13,674 bases of DNA from Candidatus Latescibacterota bacterium (GTDB taxonomy: Bacteria; JAAXHH01), in the NCBI GenBank assembly GCA_022821935.1, contig JAJECR010000112.1, positions 1 through 13,674 on the forward strand, given 5' to 3'. A program made the position numbers and the translations under genes. Shown piece after piece: positions 1-6,936 of the stretch. Below the pieces are notes generated by a model that had not been told where the DNA came from, made no database searches, and saw nothing but the letters and a program-made list of their open reading frames with translations. The first letter of the stretch is position 1. Each line of letters begins with the position of its first letter.

Positions 1-1
1 G

Positions 2-601
2 GATGATATGGCCGTGGAGCAGGGCCCCCTGTCGCTCGCCATCGCTACGGGCAACACGTGGTACGAGGGATATCGGCCCCTGATGACCGACCGCCGGGAG
101 TACCGCCTCTTCGACACCGGCCGGGACGCCGTCGTCCTGGACGTCATCTTCACCCTGATCGCCAGCCAAGGTCCCGTGACGATCGGTTCCACGAAAGAAG
201 GCGGATTCCTGAGCATCCGCGTCAACCCTTCCATGAACGCCTCGGGCGACGGCCGAATGCGGAATGCCTATGGGGCCGGCGACGAGGCCGGATGCTGGTC
301 GCGGCGGGCCCACTGGATGGACTACTGCGGGCCCGTGGGCGCCGAAACCGGGGGGTTCGCCGTGTTCGACCATCCGGACAACCCCCGCTATCCCACGGCC
401 TGGCACGTGCGGGGATACGGACTGTTCGCCGCGAATTGCTGGATGATCTGGGACGACTACCACTGCGCCGCGGACACGGAGACCACTTTCCGGTGGCGCG
501 TCGTGATACACACGGGCGATACGGAGGAGGCGGCCATCGCCGACCGCTTTCTGGATTACGTGGACGGACCAAGGACGACGTGGGATCAAGGTATGAGTTG
601 A
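2..601 (+). CDS. DUF6807 (PmoA-like) family protein, 3' part
   Basis: The reading frame is open to the left window edge, so the true start lies outside; the ATG at 8 is internal or uncertain. About 199 residues are visible, against roughly 300 for the family, so this is the C-terminal two thirds. From the ATG at 8, the recognisable DUF6807 signatures are a KEGGF stretch (about residues 63-67), RRAHWMDYCGPV (about 99-110), then FDHPDNPRYPTAWHVRGYGLF (about 120-140), where the H, P and N residues of the family's FDHPxNPRxPTxWHVR signature are kept. The family is often labelled 'PmoA' in databases, but no methane oxidation activity should be inferred; its members are typically found in carbohydrate or secondary-metabolite contexts of environmental bacteria and the biochemical role is unknown. 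Family assignment is from memory of the signature. The gene ends in TGA at 599-601 and is followed by a short spacer and a small coiled-coil gene on the same strand. Confidence 0.8.
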   Translation, partial: DDMAVEQGPLSLAIATGNTWYEGYRPLMTDRREYRLFDTGRDAVVLDVIFTLIASQGPVTIGSTKEGGFLSIRVNPSMNASGDGRMRNAYGAGDEAGCWSRRAHWMDYCGPVGAETGGFAVFDHPDNPRYPTAWHVRGYGLFAANCWMIWDDYHCAADTETTFRWRVVIHTGDTEEAAIADRFLDYVDGPRTTWDQGMS

Positions 602-703
602 AAATCAGCGTATAGTTCGAGAAAACCATAGGAACGCCGACTAATGGGGCAGAAAACTTTCGTGGTCCGGAGAAGTACCTGCCATCTGCCATAGGAGGCG
701 TCC

Positions 704-997
704 ATGTCGAACAACGAGGATTTAAGCGAGAGATTTGAGGCCTTGGAGAAAAACTTGACCAGGAGGTCCGATCTCTTTGAGAAAAACATGACCGACAGAT
801 TCAACATGTTTGAGAAAAACATGACCAAGAGGTTGAATGTCTTTGAAGAGGAGATGATCAGAAGATTCAATGTCTTTGGAAGGGAAGTGACGAGGAAAAT
901 CAGTGAACTGCACAGATGCGTAGACCAAAGGTTGGGCCGGATTGAATCCGATGTAGCGGAGATCAAGGAGCTTCTGATCAACGGACGAGGGAAGTAG
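704..997 (+). CDS. Small hendecad-repeat coiled-coil protein (97 aa)
   Basis: A well-placed AGGAGG at 693-698 lies 5 nt before the ATG, so this small gene is probably translated. From residue 14 to 91 the protein is built of seven 11-residue units: L14, F25, F36, F47, F58, L69, I80 and L91 are exactly 11 apart, as are L18, M29, M40, M51, V62, V73 and V84, and (less strictly) F33, L44, F55, I66 and L77. Spacing of 4-4-3 between the hydrophobic positions is the hendecad pattern of a right-handed or nearly straight coiled coil. Two units share the FEKNMT core. There is no signal peptide, membrane span or globular domain, and one cysteine (C72). I do not recognise a named family; an oligomerisation or scaffold protein is the only supportable description. 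Local base composition is richer in A than the flanks and the codons look different, which may reflect recent repeat expansion or transfer. Confidence 0.72.
   Translation: MSNNEDLSERFEALEKNLTRRSDLFEKNMTDRFNMFEKNMTKRLNVFEEEMIRRFNVFGREVTRKISELHRCVDQRLGRIESDVAEIKELLINGRGK
776..907 (+). repeat. 33-bp tandem coding repeats (11-residue units)
   Basis: Four consecutive 33-bp units start at 776, 809, 842 and 875 inside the coiled-coil gene. The first two share an identical 18-base opening (tttgagaaaaacatgacc) and then diverge, while later units are more degenerate. This pattern fits duplication of a hendecad-coding block followed by drift. Confidence 0.75.
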
Positions 998-1052
998 CGT
1001 TTCGAGTCGACCACAAAGGGTTAAAGGAGTCCCCGCCTGCCGTCTAAACTTC

Positions 1053-1082
1053 TTGATAGCCTTTCCAATCATCCTGTATCTT
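1053..1082 (+). promoter_or_regulatory. Possible promoter upstream of moxR-DUF58
   Basis: TTGATA at 1053-1058 and TATCTT at 1077-1082 are separated by 18 bp, a plausible but imperfect sigma70-type pair. The -10-like element lies in the first copy of a 15-bp tandem duplication and recurs at 1092-1097 in the second copy. The predicted leader to the ATG at 1234 would be about 145 nt. Weak evidence, sequence match only. Confidence 0.3.
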
Positions 1083-1103
1083 GTCGGGCTGTATCTTGTC
1101 GGG
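1074..1103 (+). repeat. Perfect 15-bp tandem duplication
   Basis: The unit ctgtatcttgtcggg occurs twice back to back (1074-1088 and 1089-1103). It lies in the spacer between the coiled-coil gene and the MoxR gene and contains a TATCTT -10-like hexamer in each copy. Because the unit is a multiple of three it also keeps open the upstream in-frame extension of the MoxR gene, but that extension is probably not translated. Confidence 0.85.
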
Positions 1104-1233
1104 CACCGGTGCGCTGACGGCCAAAACGTTCAACGTAGCGGGATATCCCAGCGACCGTTGGATCGGGCTACATATCGGGTACTTGGATTGCGCGGCAAGT
1201 GAATCCGAAATCTCATCTTCCAAGGAAACGCAA

Positions 1234-2238
1234 ATGGCAGACGAACCGCGGCAGGACGACCTGAAAATCGTGGAGGAGCTGAATAACGCGAGCGATCGCA
1301 TCCGGTCGGAAATATCGAAGGTCATCATCGGTCAGCAGGACGTAATCCAGCAACTCCTGACCGTACTCCTGGCCAACGGTCACGCCCTGTTGATTGGCGT
1401 CCCGGGACTGGCCAAGACACTGCTGATCAAAACGCTTTCAAACACACTCGATCTCAAGTTCAGCCGCATACAGTTCACGCCCGACCTGATGCCGTCCGAC
1501 ATCACGGGAACGGAAATCCTGGAGGAGGACCGTACGACCGGCCACCGGGAGTTCAAGTTCATCCGCGGACCGATATTCGCGAACGTGATCCTGGCCGATG
1601 AGGTCAACCGTACGCCGCCCAAGACCCAGGCGGCCCTGTTGCAGGCGATGCAGGAACACGAAGTGACGGCCGCGGGGGAATCCATGAAACTCGACGAGCC
1701 GTTCTTCGTCCTAGCGACGCAGAATCCCATCGAGCAGGAAGGTACCTATCCCCTGCCCGAAGCCCAGTTGGACCGCTTCATGTTCAGTATATACATGGAA
1801 TATCCGTCCCGAAGCGAGGAGATCGAAATCGCGCGGAGTACGACGAGCGTTCAGGAGGCCGTGCCAGAGCATATCCTGACCGGGGACGACGTAAAGAAAC
1901 TGCAGCAACTGGTCCGGCGAGTGCCCGTGGCGGATCATGTCGTCGAATACGCGGTCACACTCGCGCGCATGACCCGCCCGATCGAGCCGGACGCCCCGAC
2001 GTTCATCAAGGACAGGGTCAGCTGGGGCGCCGGGCCCCGGGCTTCCCAGTACCTGATCCTGGGCGCAAAGGCCCGGGCGGTGCTCATGGGAAGCTATACA
2101 CCCACGCCCGAAGACGTGCGCGCCCTGGCTTTGCCGGTGCTGAGACACCGCATTGTAACCAATTTCAACGCCGACGCGGACGGCGTCACCGCCGATGACA
2201 TCATCACGCAGTTGATAGATGAGATGAAAACGCCCTAG
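1234..2238 (+). CDS. MoxR-family AAA+ ATPase
   Basis: A 334-residue protein, the usual length for MoxR ATPases. Walker A is GVPGLAKT (residues 55-62), Walker B is VILADEVNR (118-126), the sensor 1 segment is LATQNPIEQEGTYPLPEAQLDRF (about 160-182) and a sensor 2 region GAGPRASQ follows at 265-272; all are typical of the AAA_3 MoxR group. MoxR proteins act as cytoplasmic chaperone-like ATPases, usually with a vWA/DUF58 partner in maturation of enzymes or envelope complexes. The DUF58 gene starts 25 nt downstream, so the two form a pair. I chose the ATG at 1234 because AAGGA at 1222-1226 sits about 7 nt before it and because the family begins at this point; the frame is open back to a TTG at 1081, but that 51-residue extension shows no family similarity. 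No substrate complex is encoded nearby. Confidence 0.93.
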   Translation: MADEPRQDDLKIVEELNNASDRIRSEISKVIIGQQDVIQQLLTVLLANGHALLIGVPGLAKTLLIKTLSNTLDLKFSRIQFTPDLMPSDITGTEILEEDRTTGHREFKFIRGPIFANVILADEVNRTPPKTQAALLQAMQEHEVTAAGESMKLDEPFFVLATQNPIEQEGTYPLPEAQLDRFMFSIYMEYPSRSEEIEIARSTTSVQEAVPEHILTGDDVKKLQQLVRRVPVADHVVEYAVTLARMTRPIEPDAPTFIKDRVSWGAGPRASQYLILGAKARAVLMGSYTPTPEDVRALALPVLRHRIVTNFNADADGVTADDIITQLIDEMKTP

Positions 2239-2263
2239 CCTTCTTCACGCTACATTGTACTCC

Positions 2264-3172
2264 ATGAACACGCCGAACACACCCGATTACCGCAAGTACC
2301 TCGATCCGATGACCGTGTCCCGGCTCGCCCGGCTGGACCTCAAGGCGCGGCTGGTCGTGGAAGGGTTCATCGCCGGACTGCACAGCAGTCCCTACCACGG
2401 GTTCAGCGTCGAGTACGCGGAACACCGGCAATACATGCCGGGCGATCCCATCAAGCATATCGACTGGAAGGTCTTCGCCAAGTCGGACAGGTTCTACATC
2501 AAGGAATACGAAGAGGAAACCAATCTGAAGTCCTATATCTTCCTGGACGTCAGCGCGTCGATGGAATACGCGTCTGAAGGCATAAGCAAGCTGGAATACG
2601 GAAGGTATCTGGCGGCCGCCCTCACCTACCTCATGCTGAGCCAGCAGGACTCTGTCGGCCTGGTGCTGTACGACGAGCGCATACGGCAATACGTTCCACC
2701 GCGGTCGATCCGCAATCACCTGCACGCCATTCTACAGCGGCTGCACGCGGCAACGCCGGGGTCCGGTACACGAAGCCGGGCGACGTTTCACTCGCTGGCG
2801 GAACGGATCAAGCGGCGCGGGCTGATTATCATCATTTCCGACCTGTTCGACGACCCCGGTGACATCGTCGACAGCATCCGGCATTTCCGCCATAGAAAGC
2901 ATGAAGTGATCGTATTTCGCCTGCTCGATCCCGCCGAGAAGGACTTTTCCTTTCGGCACCCCGTCCGTTTCCGCGACATGGAGACCGGGGAGGAAGTATA
3001 CACCCACCCGCACGTAATCCGTGAAGCCTATCTGGGCGACCTGGAGGAGCAGGACGCGGTGTATTCCCGCGTCTGCCGGGAGCACGCGGCGGACTACCTC
3101 AGCCTGGACACGGGTACGCCCTTCGACCACGCCCTGTTGACCTTTCTCGCCAAACGCGCCCACCTGGGCTGA
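2264..3172 (+). CDS. DUF58 protein with vWA-like fold
   Basis: A 302-residue DUF58 protein. The hallmark block is at residues 51-86: YAEHRQYMPGD, then KHIDWKVFAKSDRFYIKEYEEE, matching the family's RxYxxGDxxxxIDWxxxARxxxxxxREFExE pattern. It is followed by FLDVSASM (93-100), a MIDAS-like DxSxS metal-binding motif of the von Willebrand A fold. A later IIIISDLFDDP stretch (near residue 190) fits the second metal-contact loop. The protein has no membrane span, unlike the BatA/BatB proteins that often follow DUF58 genes. It is paired with the MoxR ATPase just upstream and presumably works with it. I took the ATG at 2264; no clear ribosome-binding site is visible before it, so translation may be coupled to moxR, and a TTG at 2255 is possible. 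The usual downstream BatA, BatB and TPR genes are absent; the next gene is convergent. Confidence 0.92.
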   Translation: MNTPNTPDYRKYLDPMTVSRLARLDLKARLVVEGFIAGLHSSPYHGFSVEYAEHRQYMPGDPIKHIDWKVFAKSDRFYIKEYEEETNLKSYIFLDVSASMEYASEGISKLEYGRYLAAALTYLMLSQQDSVGLVLYDERIRQYVPPRSIRNHLHAILQRLHAATPGSGTRSRATFHSLAERIKRRGLIIIISDLFDDPGDIVDSIRHFRHRKHEVIVFRLLDPAEKDFSFRHPVRFRDMETGEEVYTHPHVIREAYLGDLEEQDAVYSRVCREHAADYLSLDTGTPFDHALLTFLAKRAHLG

Positions 3173-3200
3173 CGCCCGACTTCCCATCCGAATACAGAAA

Positions 3201-3229
3201 TCCGGGCCGTTGGAATGGAAAGGCCCGGA
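3201..3229. terminator. Hairpin between convergent genes, probably bidirectional terminator
   Basis: TCCGGGCC (3201-3208) pairs perfectly with GGCCCGGA (3222-3229), giving an 8-bp GC-rich stem with a 13-nt loop. It lies between the stop of the DUF58 gene (3172) and the stop of the minus-strand ABC gene (3282). On the minus strand the stem is followed by a T-rich TTTCTGTATT, so it suits the ABC transcript best; on the plus strand the tail (gcaatatcatt) is poor. Confidence 0.65.
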
Positions 3230-3281
3230 GCAATATCATTCAGGTGTAGAGGTGTGAACAGAGGTGCTCAGCGCTCACCGG

Positions 3282-4382
3282 TCAAATGATCGCCACTTCA
3301 TCGTCCCTGGAAAAGAAGTGGGCCCTGGCCATGTTCACGAGGAGCGGCATTTCCGTGTTTATACCGGGGTCCACGAAGGCGTCCACTCTGGCAATGAACG
3401 GATACCGTCCGGTGGTCATGTACAGGAAGGTTTCGCTTCCCATGGGCTCCACCACTTCGACGGTCGCCTTGATCTGACGGGCTTCTTTCCAGTCCTTATT
3501 CGCATCCGTGGAAGTGATGTCTTCCGGCCGGATGCCGAACGTGATCTCCCTGTCCCGCCAGGGCGCCAGGGCGTCCCGCATATGGTCCGGAATGGGGAGA
3601 CGCAGGCTTCCTTCGTCGAACTCCGCATGCCCGTTGTCGAAGACGACCCTGCCCTCCATGAAGTTCATGCCCGGACTTCCGATGAAACCCGCGACGAACC
3701 GGTTCGCAGGATTCTCGTAAAGCTCGAGGGGCGCGGCGACCTGCTGCACCTCGCCGTCTTTCATCACGGCGATACGGTCGCCCATGGTCATGGCTTCGAC
3801 CTGGTCGTGGGTGACGTAGATGATAGTCGCTTCGAGGCTGTTGTGCAGCTTGCTGATCTCCGTCCGCATCTGCACGCGCAGCTTGGCGTCGAGGTTGGAC
3901 AGGGGTTCGTCGAAGAGAAACACCTTGGGCTTGCGCACGATGGCGCGGCCCACCGCCACGCGCTGTCGTTCGCCGCCGGAGAGCGCCTTCGGCTTGCGGG
4001 CAAGTAGATGGCCGATGCCCAGGATGCCGGCTGTCTCGTTGACCCGCGTCTCGATCTCGGTGCGGGGATACTTGCGCAGCTTGAGCCCGAAGGCCATGTT
4101 CTCGTATACCGTCATGTGGGGGTACAGCGCGTAGTTCTGGAATACCATGGCGATGTCCCGGTCCTTCGGAGGGACGTCGTTCACGCGCTTCCCATCGATG
4201 TGGATCTCGCCGGAAGTCACTTCTTCCAGGCCGGCGATCATGCGCAGCGTGGTGGACTTGCCGCAACCTGAGGGTCCGACGAGCACGACGAATTCCCGAT
4301 CCCTGATTTCCAGGTTGACGTTGCGGACCACCGTGTTCTTGTCGAACCGCTTCTCGACTTCCTTCAGGACCACATCCGCCAT
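3282..4382 (-). CDS. ugpC: MalK/UgpC/MsmX-type ABC transporter ATP-binding protein
   Basis: A 366-residue ATPase of the carbohydrate-uptake CUT1 class. In order: Walker A GPSGCGKS (residues 36-43), Q-loop Q82, signature LSGGERQ (134-140), Walker B VFLFDEP (154-160), D-loop NLDAKL (163-168), H-loop H192 in THDQVEAMTM, then a C-terminal OB/TOBE regulatory domain from about 235 to the end with the typical FGIRPEDI segment. Such subunits energise binding-protein-dependent import of sugars, polyols or glycerol-3-phosphate at the inner face of the membrane. No permease or binding protein lies in the window, so it may be a shared ATPase serving several permeases, as MsmX does; the substrate and the name UgpC are therefore nominal. 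The start is supported by GGAGG on the minus strand (4392-4396) and by a promoter 48 bp upstream. The last residues (DEVAII) end just before the terminator hairpin. Confidence 0.92.
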   Translation of the reverse strand: MADVVLKEVEKRFDKNTVVRNVNLEIRDREFVVLVGPSGCGKSTTLRMIAGLEEVTSGEIHIDGKRVNDVPPKDRDIAMVFQNYALYPHMTVYENMAFGLKLRKYPRTEIETRVNETAGILGIGHLLARKPKALSGGERQRVAVGRAIVRKPKVFLFDEPLSNLDAKLRVQMRTEISKLHNSLEATIIYVTHDQVEAMTMGDRIAVMKDGEVQQVAAPLELYENPANRFVAGFIGSPGMNFMEGRVVFDNGHAEFDEGSLRLPIPDHMRDALAPWRDREITFGIRPEDITSTDANKDWKEARQIKATVEVVEPMGSETFLYMTTGRYPFIARVDAFVDPGINTEMPLLVNMARAHFFSRDDEVAII

Positions 4383-4429
4383 GGCGGTATTCCTCCGGGG
4401 ACCTTCCGATATACCTGTGAGACTCCCGT

Positions 4430-4458
4430 ATTTTGCGGAATGGGGTTGTTTTTGTCAA
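4430..4458 (-). promoter_or_regulatory. Sigma70-type promoter of the ABC ATPase gene
   Basis: On the minus strand a perfect TTGACA (-35, 4453-4458) is followed after exactly 17 bp by CAAAAT (-10, 4430-4435; four of six consensus positions). The expected transcript would start near 4423 and have a leader of about 40 nt with a GGAGG site before the ATG at 4382. Position, spacing and orientation all fit. Confidence 0.62.
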
Positions 4459-4613
4459 TACAATATCCCCTGCCGGTCCGGTGTGCCGCGGAAGTCGACC
4501 GTGGCGTCCCCGGCCTGTATTTCGTGGGCGTGTCCCCGGCCTGCTATCCGGGGGCGGTATCTTCGCGGTTTTGGTTGACTTCAGCCCGCGCATCCGTTAA
4601 CTTGTCTGCTCAT

Positions 4614-4637
4614 TTTTATTGACAATTTTATTGACAA
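4614..4637 (+). promoter_or_regulatory. Tandem 12-bp repeat with two TTGACA boxes upstream of the OCD operon
   Basis: ttttattgacaa occurs twice with no gap (4614-4625 and 4626-4637), putting TTGACA at 4619-4624 and 4631-4636, one helical turn plus about 1.5 bp apart. The region is AT-rich in a GC-rich neighbourhood. A -10 partner is weak (GATACC near 4642-4647 for the first box). It may be a -35 duplication, an activator or repressor site, or both; the same ATTGACAA octamer appears inverted at 4452-4459. Confidence 0.5.
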
Positions 4638-4700
4638 TCCAGATACCCGCCGCACCGGGTACATGCCCAGGTCAACCAGACTGCCGGGAGGAGTAATACC

Positions 4701-5648
4701 ATGCCGCTCATCGTAGAACTGGACCGCATCAAGGAAGCCGTTGCCGGCATTGACGTCATTCAGGACATCGAAGACGGTTTCGTAGCCTATTCGCAGGGGA
4801 AGGTGCAGGTTCCACCCGTTGGCGAAATGCACTTCGAGGATCCGCCCGGAAACGTCCATATCAAGTACGGCGCGATCAACGGAGACGACTACTACGTCAT
4901 CAAGCTGGCGTCCGGGTTCAGCGACAATCCGATCGTCGGCCTCCCCCGCGTCCAGGGCATGATGCTGATCTTCAACCAGAGGACGGGCCAACCCGTGGCC
5001 TTCCTGCTGGACCAGGGCTATCTAACCAACGTGCGCACGGCCGCCATGGGGCCCGTCGTGGCCAGGGTCCTCGCCCCGAAGAACGTCGACCGAATCGGTG
5101 TATTCGGTACGGGTCTTCAGGCGCGCATGCAGGTCGAATACCTGAAAGGCGTAGTCGACTGCACCGACGTAATCGCCTGGGGCCGTTCGGCCGAGAGCAA
5201 GGCGTCCTACAAGGCCGACATGGAAGCCCAGGGTTACACCGTCGAGATTACGGATGACGCCGGCGCCGTGGCAGCGACAAGCAATCTTATCATTATGTCC
5301 ACCCCGTCCCTGTCGCCGCTGCTGACCGCCGACCAGGTCCGGCCCGGAACCCACATCACCGCCATGGGGTCTGATACGCCGGACAAGATCGAACTCGATC
5401 CCGGCGTCCTCGCAAAGGCCGACGTGGTCGTGGCGGACAGCATCCCCCAGTGCAGGCTGCGGGGCGAGATCGCCCAGGCGATGAAGGCGGGCGCCATCAC
5501 CGAGGATAAGGTGGTCGAGCTCGGAAACGTGATCCAGAATCCGTCCCTGGGCCGCACATCCGAAGATCAGATCTCGATCGCCGATTCGACGGGCGTCGCC
5601 GTGCAGGACATCCAGATATCCAAGGCTGTCTACCACGCCGTAAAGTAG
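4701..5648 (+). CDS. Ornithine cyclodeaminase / mu-crystallin family enzyme
   Basis: A 315-residue protein of normal family length, with a strong GGGAGGAG ribosome-binding site at 4686-4693 before the ATG. The N-terminal half is the dimerisation/substrate domain; K68 (YVIKLAS) and R112 (LTNVRTAAMG) match the substrate-carboxylate residues of the family. The Rossmann part has the nucleotide motif GVFGTGLQARMQ (133-144) and the loop AMGSDTPDKIELDP (221-234), whose D225 is the likely catalytic aspartate of the GxDxxxKxEL motif. Family members are cytoplasmic NAD(P)-dependent enzymes: ornithine or lysine cyclodeaminases, alanine or N-alkyl amino-acid dehydrogenases, ketimine reductases or SbnB-like enzymes, and sequence alone does not separate them. 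It is the first gene of an operon with three PLP enzymes, which suggests oxidative or reductive handling of an amino acid made or consumed by them. Confidence 0.9.
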   Translation: MPLIVELDRIKEAVAGIDVIQDIEDGFVAYSQGKVQVPPVGEMHFEDPPGNVHIKYGAINGDDYYVIKLASGFSDNPIVGLPRVQGMMLIFNQRTGQPVAFLLDQGYLTNVRTAAMGPVVARVLAPKNVDRIGVFGTGLQARMQVEYLKGVVDCTDVIAWGRSAESKASYKADMEAQGYTVEITDDAGAVAATSNLIIMSTPSLSPLLTADQVRPGTHITAMGSDTPDKIELDPGVLAKADVVVADSIPQCRLRGEIAQAMKAGAITEDKVVELGNVIQNPSLGRTSEDQISIADSTGVAVQDIQISKAVYHAVK

Positions 5649-5668
5649 CACAGCAGCCGGATTGGTTG

Positions 5669-5713
5669 GGCTGGCCGGACCGGAACAGATCGGCCGGGCT
5701 GGCCAGGCTGGCC
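5669..5713 (+). repeat. Repeated ggctggcc octamers between operon genes
   Basis: ggctggcc occurs at 5669-5676, 5697-5704 and 5706-5713 in the 91-bp spacer between the OCD-family gene and the class I/II aminotransferase gene. GGCCG (5673-5677) can also pair with CGGCC (5691-5695), extendable by flanking wobble pairs, so the transcript may fold here. It might damp read-through or stabilise the upstream mRNA segment; no T-tract follows, so a terminator is unlikely. Confidence 0.45.
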
Positions 5714-5739
5714 GGCGCACTAATCCAAGGAGAAAGCAC

Positions 5740-6918
5740 ATGACATCGGCCTTCCAGACTTTCGAACTGGAACGCATCATGTCGGACTGGGAACAGGTCG
5801 TGGAATACAACCTGTCCGAGAGTGGCGCGCACCCGGTGAAGGTCAGGGAACTGATCGCCCACGATCCGGGCATGCTGGATCGCATGCTGGAGACCGAACT
5901 GGGCTACGGATACGCCAACGGTTCGCCGGAGCTGCGGGAAGCCATCGCCCAGTACTATCCCGGCGCGACAGCCGAGAACGTACTGGTTACCATCGGATGT
6001 ATCGAGGCCAATTTCATCACGTTCCAGACGCTGCTGCAAGACGGAGGCGAGGTAGCGGTCCAGGTACCCTGCTACCTCCAGAGCTGGGGACTCGCGCACA
6101 ACCTGGGCGCCGTCCGCCGGACGTTCAGCCTCGATCCCGACCGCGGCTGGGCGCTCGACACCGACAGCCTGGAAGCCGCGGTGTCGGACGACACCAGACT
6201 GATCTCCATCTGTAATCCGAACAACCCGACGGGGCAGATCCTGACGGAGTCCGAAATGGACGCCGTCGTCCGCGTGGCCGAACAGAGCGGCGCCTACCTG
6301 CTCTCCGACGAGATCTACGCCGGGTCCGAACGGGAACGCGAGGAGGTTTCGCCTTCCTTCTACGGACGTTACGAACGGGTTATCGCGGCGGGCAGCATGT
6401 CCAAGTCCTTCGGCATGCCCGGCCTGCGGATCGGCTGGCTCGTGGGTCCCGAAGACCTGATCAGGCAGCTCTGGATGCGCCACGAATACCTGACGCTGAG
6501 CACGGCCAAGCTGTCCAACCACTTTCTCGCGCCGCTGGCGCTGCGCCCGGACGTGCGGAAGGCCATCTTCGAAAGGACGCGGGGCTATATACGCCGCGGA
6601 TGGGAGAACTATCAGAACTGGATCGGCGACAACGCGGACATCCTGAGTCTCGTGCCGCCCCAGGCGACCGCCGTGTCCTTCGTCCGGTATAACCTGAAGA
6701 CGGATTCCGCGACCCTGGCGAACCGCCTGATCCAGGAGAAGTCGGTGCTCATCGGTCCCGGCGACTACTTCGGCGTACCCAACCATCTCCGCATCAGTTA
6801 CGGCCTGCCGCCCGAATACCTGAACGAGGGGCTGCGCCGTATCGCCGGCCTGCTCCGGCAGGTAGCCGGGGAAGAAGCCGCGGGATCGGAAAACGAGCGC
6901 GGCGCGGCCGCCGGCTGA
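5740..6918 (+). CDS. Class I/II (fold-type I) PLP-dependent aminotransferase
   Basis: A 392-residue enzyme. The PLP site is complete: CNPNNPTG (158-165, with N162), SDEIY (189-193, D190 for the pyridine nitrogen and Y193), and SMSKSFGMPGLRIGW (219-233), where K222 is the Schiff-base lysine and R230 a phosphate contact. The late LRISYG segment supplies the arginine expected to hold the substrate carboxylate. An N-terminal NLSESGAHPVKVREL segment resembles the amino-acid-processing group that includes capreomycidine synthase-like enzymes, but this is only a loose resemblance and the reaction (transamination, elimination or cyclisation) is undetermined. The start is the ATG at 5740, 6 nt after AAGGAGA (5727-5733); the frame runs back to 5662 but that extension is translated intergenic repeat. 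Second gene of the operon; the next gene begins 18 nt after its stop. The last 20 residues are Glu/Ala/Gly-rich and probably disordered. Confidence 0.9.
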   Translation: MTSAFQTFELERIMSDWEQVVEYNLSESGAHPVKVRELIAHDPGMLDRMLETELGYGYANGSPELREAIAQYYPGATAENVLVTIGCIEANFITFQTLLQDGGEVAVQVPCYLQSWGLAHNLGAVRRTFSLDPDRGWALDTDSLEAAVSDDTRLISICNPNNPTGQILTESEMDAVVRVAEQSGAYLLSDEIYAGSEREREEVSPSFYGRYERVIAAGSMSKSFGMPGLRIGWLVGPEDLIRQLWMRHEYLTLSTAKLSNHFLAPLALRPDVRKAIFERTRGYIRRGWENYQNWIGDNADILSLVPPQATAVSFVRYNLKTDSATLANRLIQEKSVLIGPGDYFGVPNHLRISYGLPPEYLNEGLRRIAGLLRQVAGEEAAGSENERGAAAG

Positions 6919-6936
6919 TCACGGGAAGGGCCTGCC

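Larger units (their letters stand above)
4383..4700. other. Divergent intergenic region (318 bp)
   Basis: This gap separates the minus-strand ABC gene from the plus-strand amino-acid operon. It holds the ABC promoter, a 12-bp tandem repeat with two TTGACA hexamers nearer the operon, and a short GC-rich stretch with gtccccggcctg at 4506-4517 and again at 4532-4543. Open frames here are short and lack family similarity; I see no gene or RNA motif I can name. Confidence 0.6.

Noticed and set aside
2..601. Methane monooxygenase subunit because of the 'PmoA' label
   Set aside because: The motifs are those of DUF6807; it has no membrane spans or copper ligands of particulate methane monooxygenase.
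1081..1233. In-frame N-terminal extension of the MoxR gene from a TTG
   Set aside because: It contains a tandem duplication, lacks a ribosome-binding site and has no family similarity; the ATG at 1234 has both.
5497..6786. 429-codon minus-strand open frame opposite the class I/II aminotransferase gene
   Set aside because: It is a GC-driven antisense frame across two well-supported genes.
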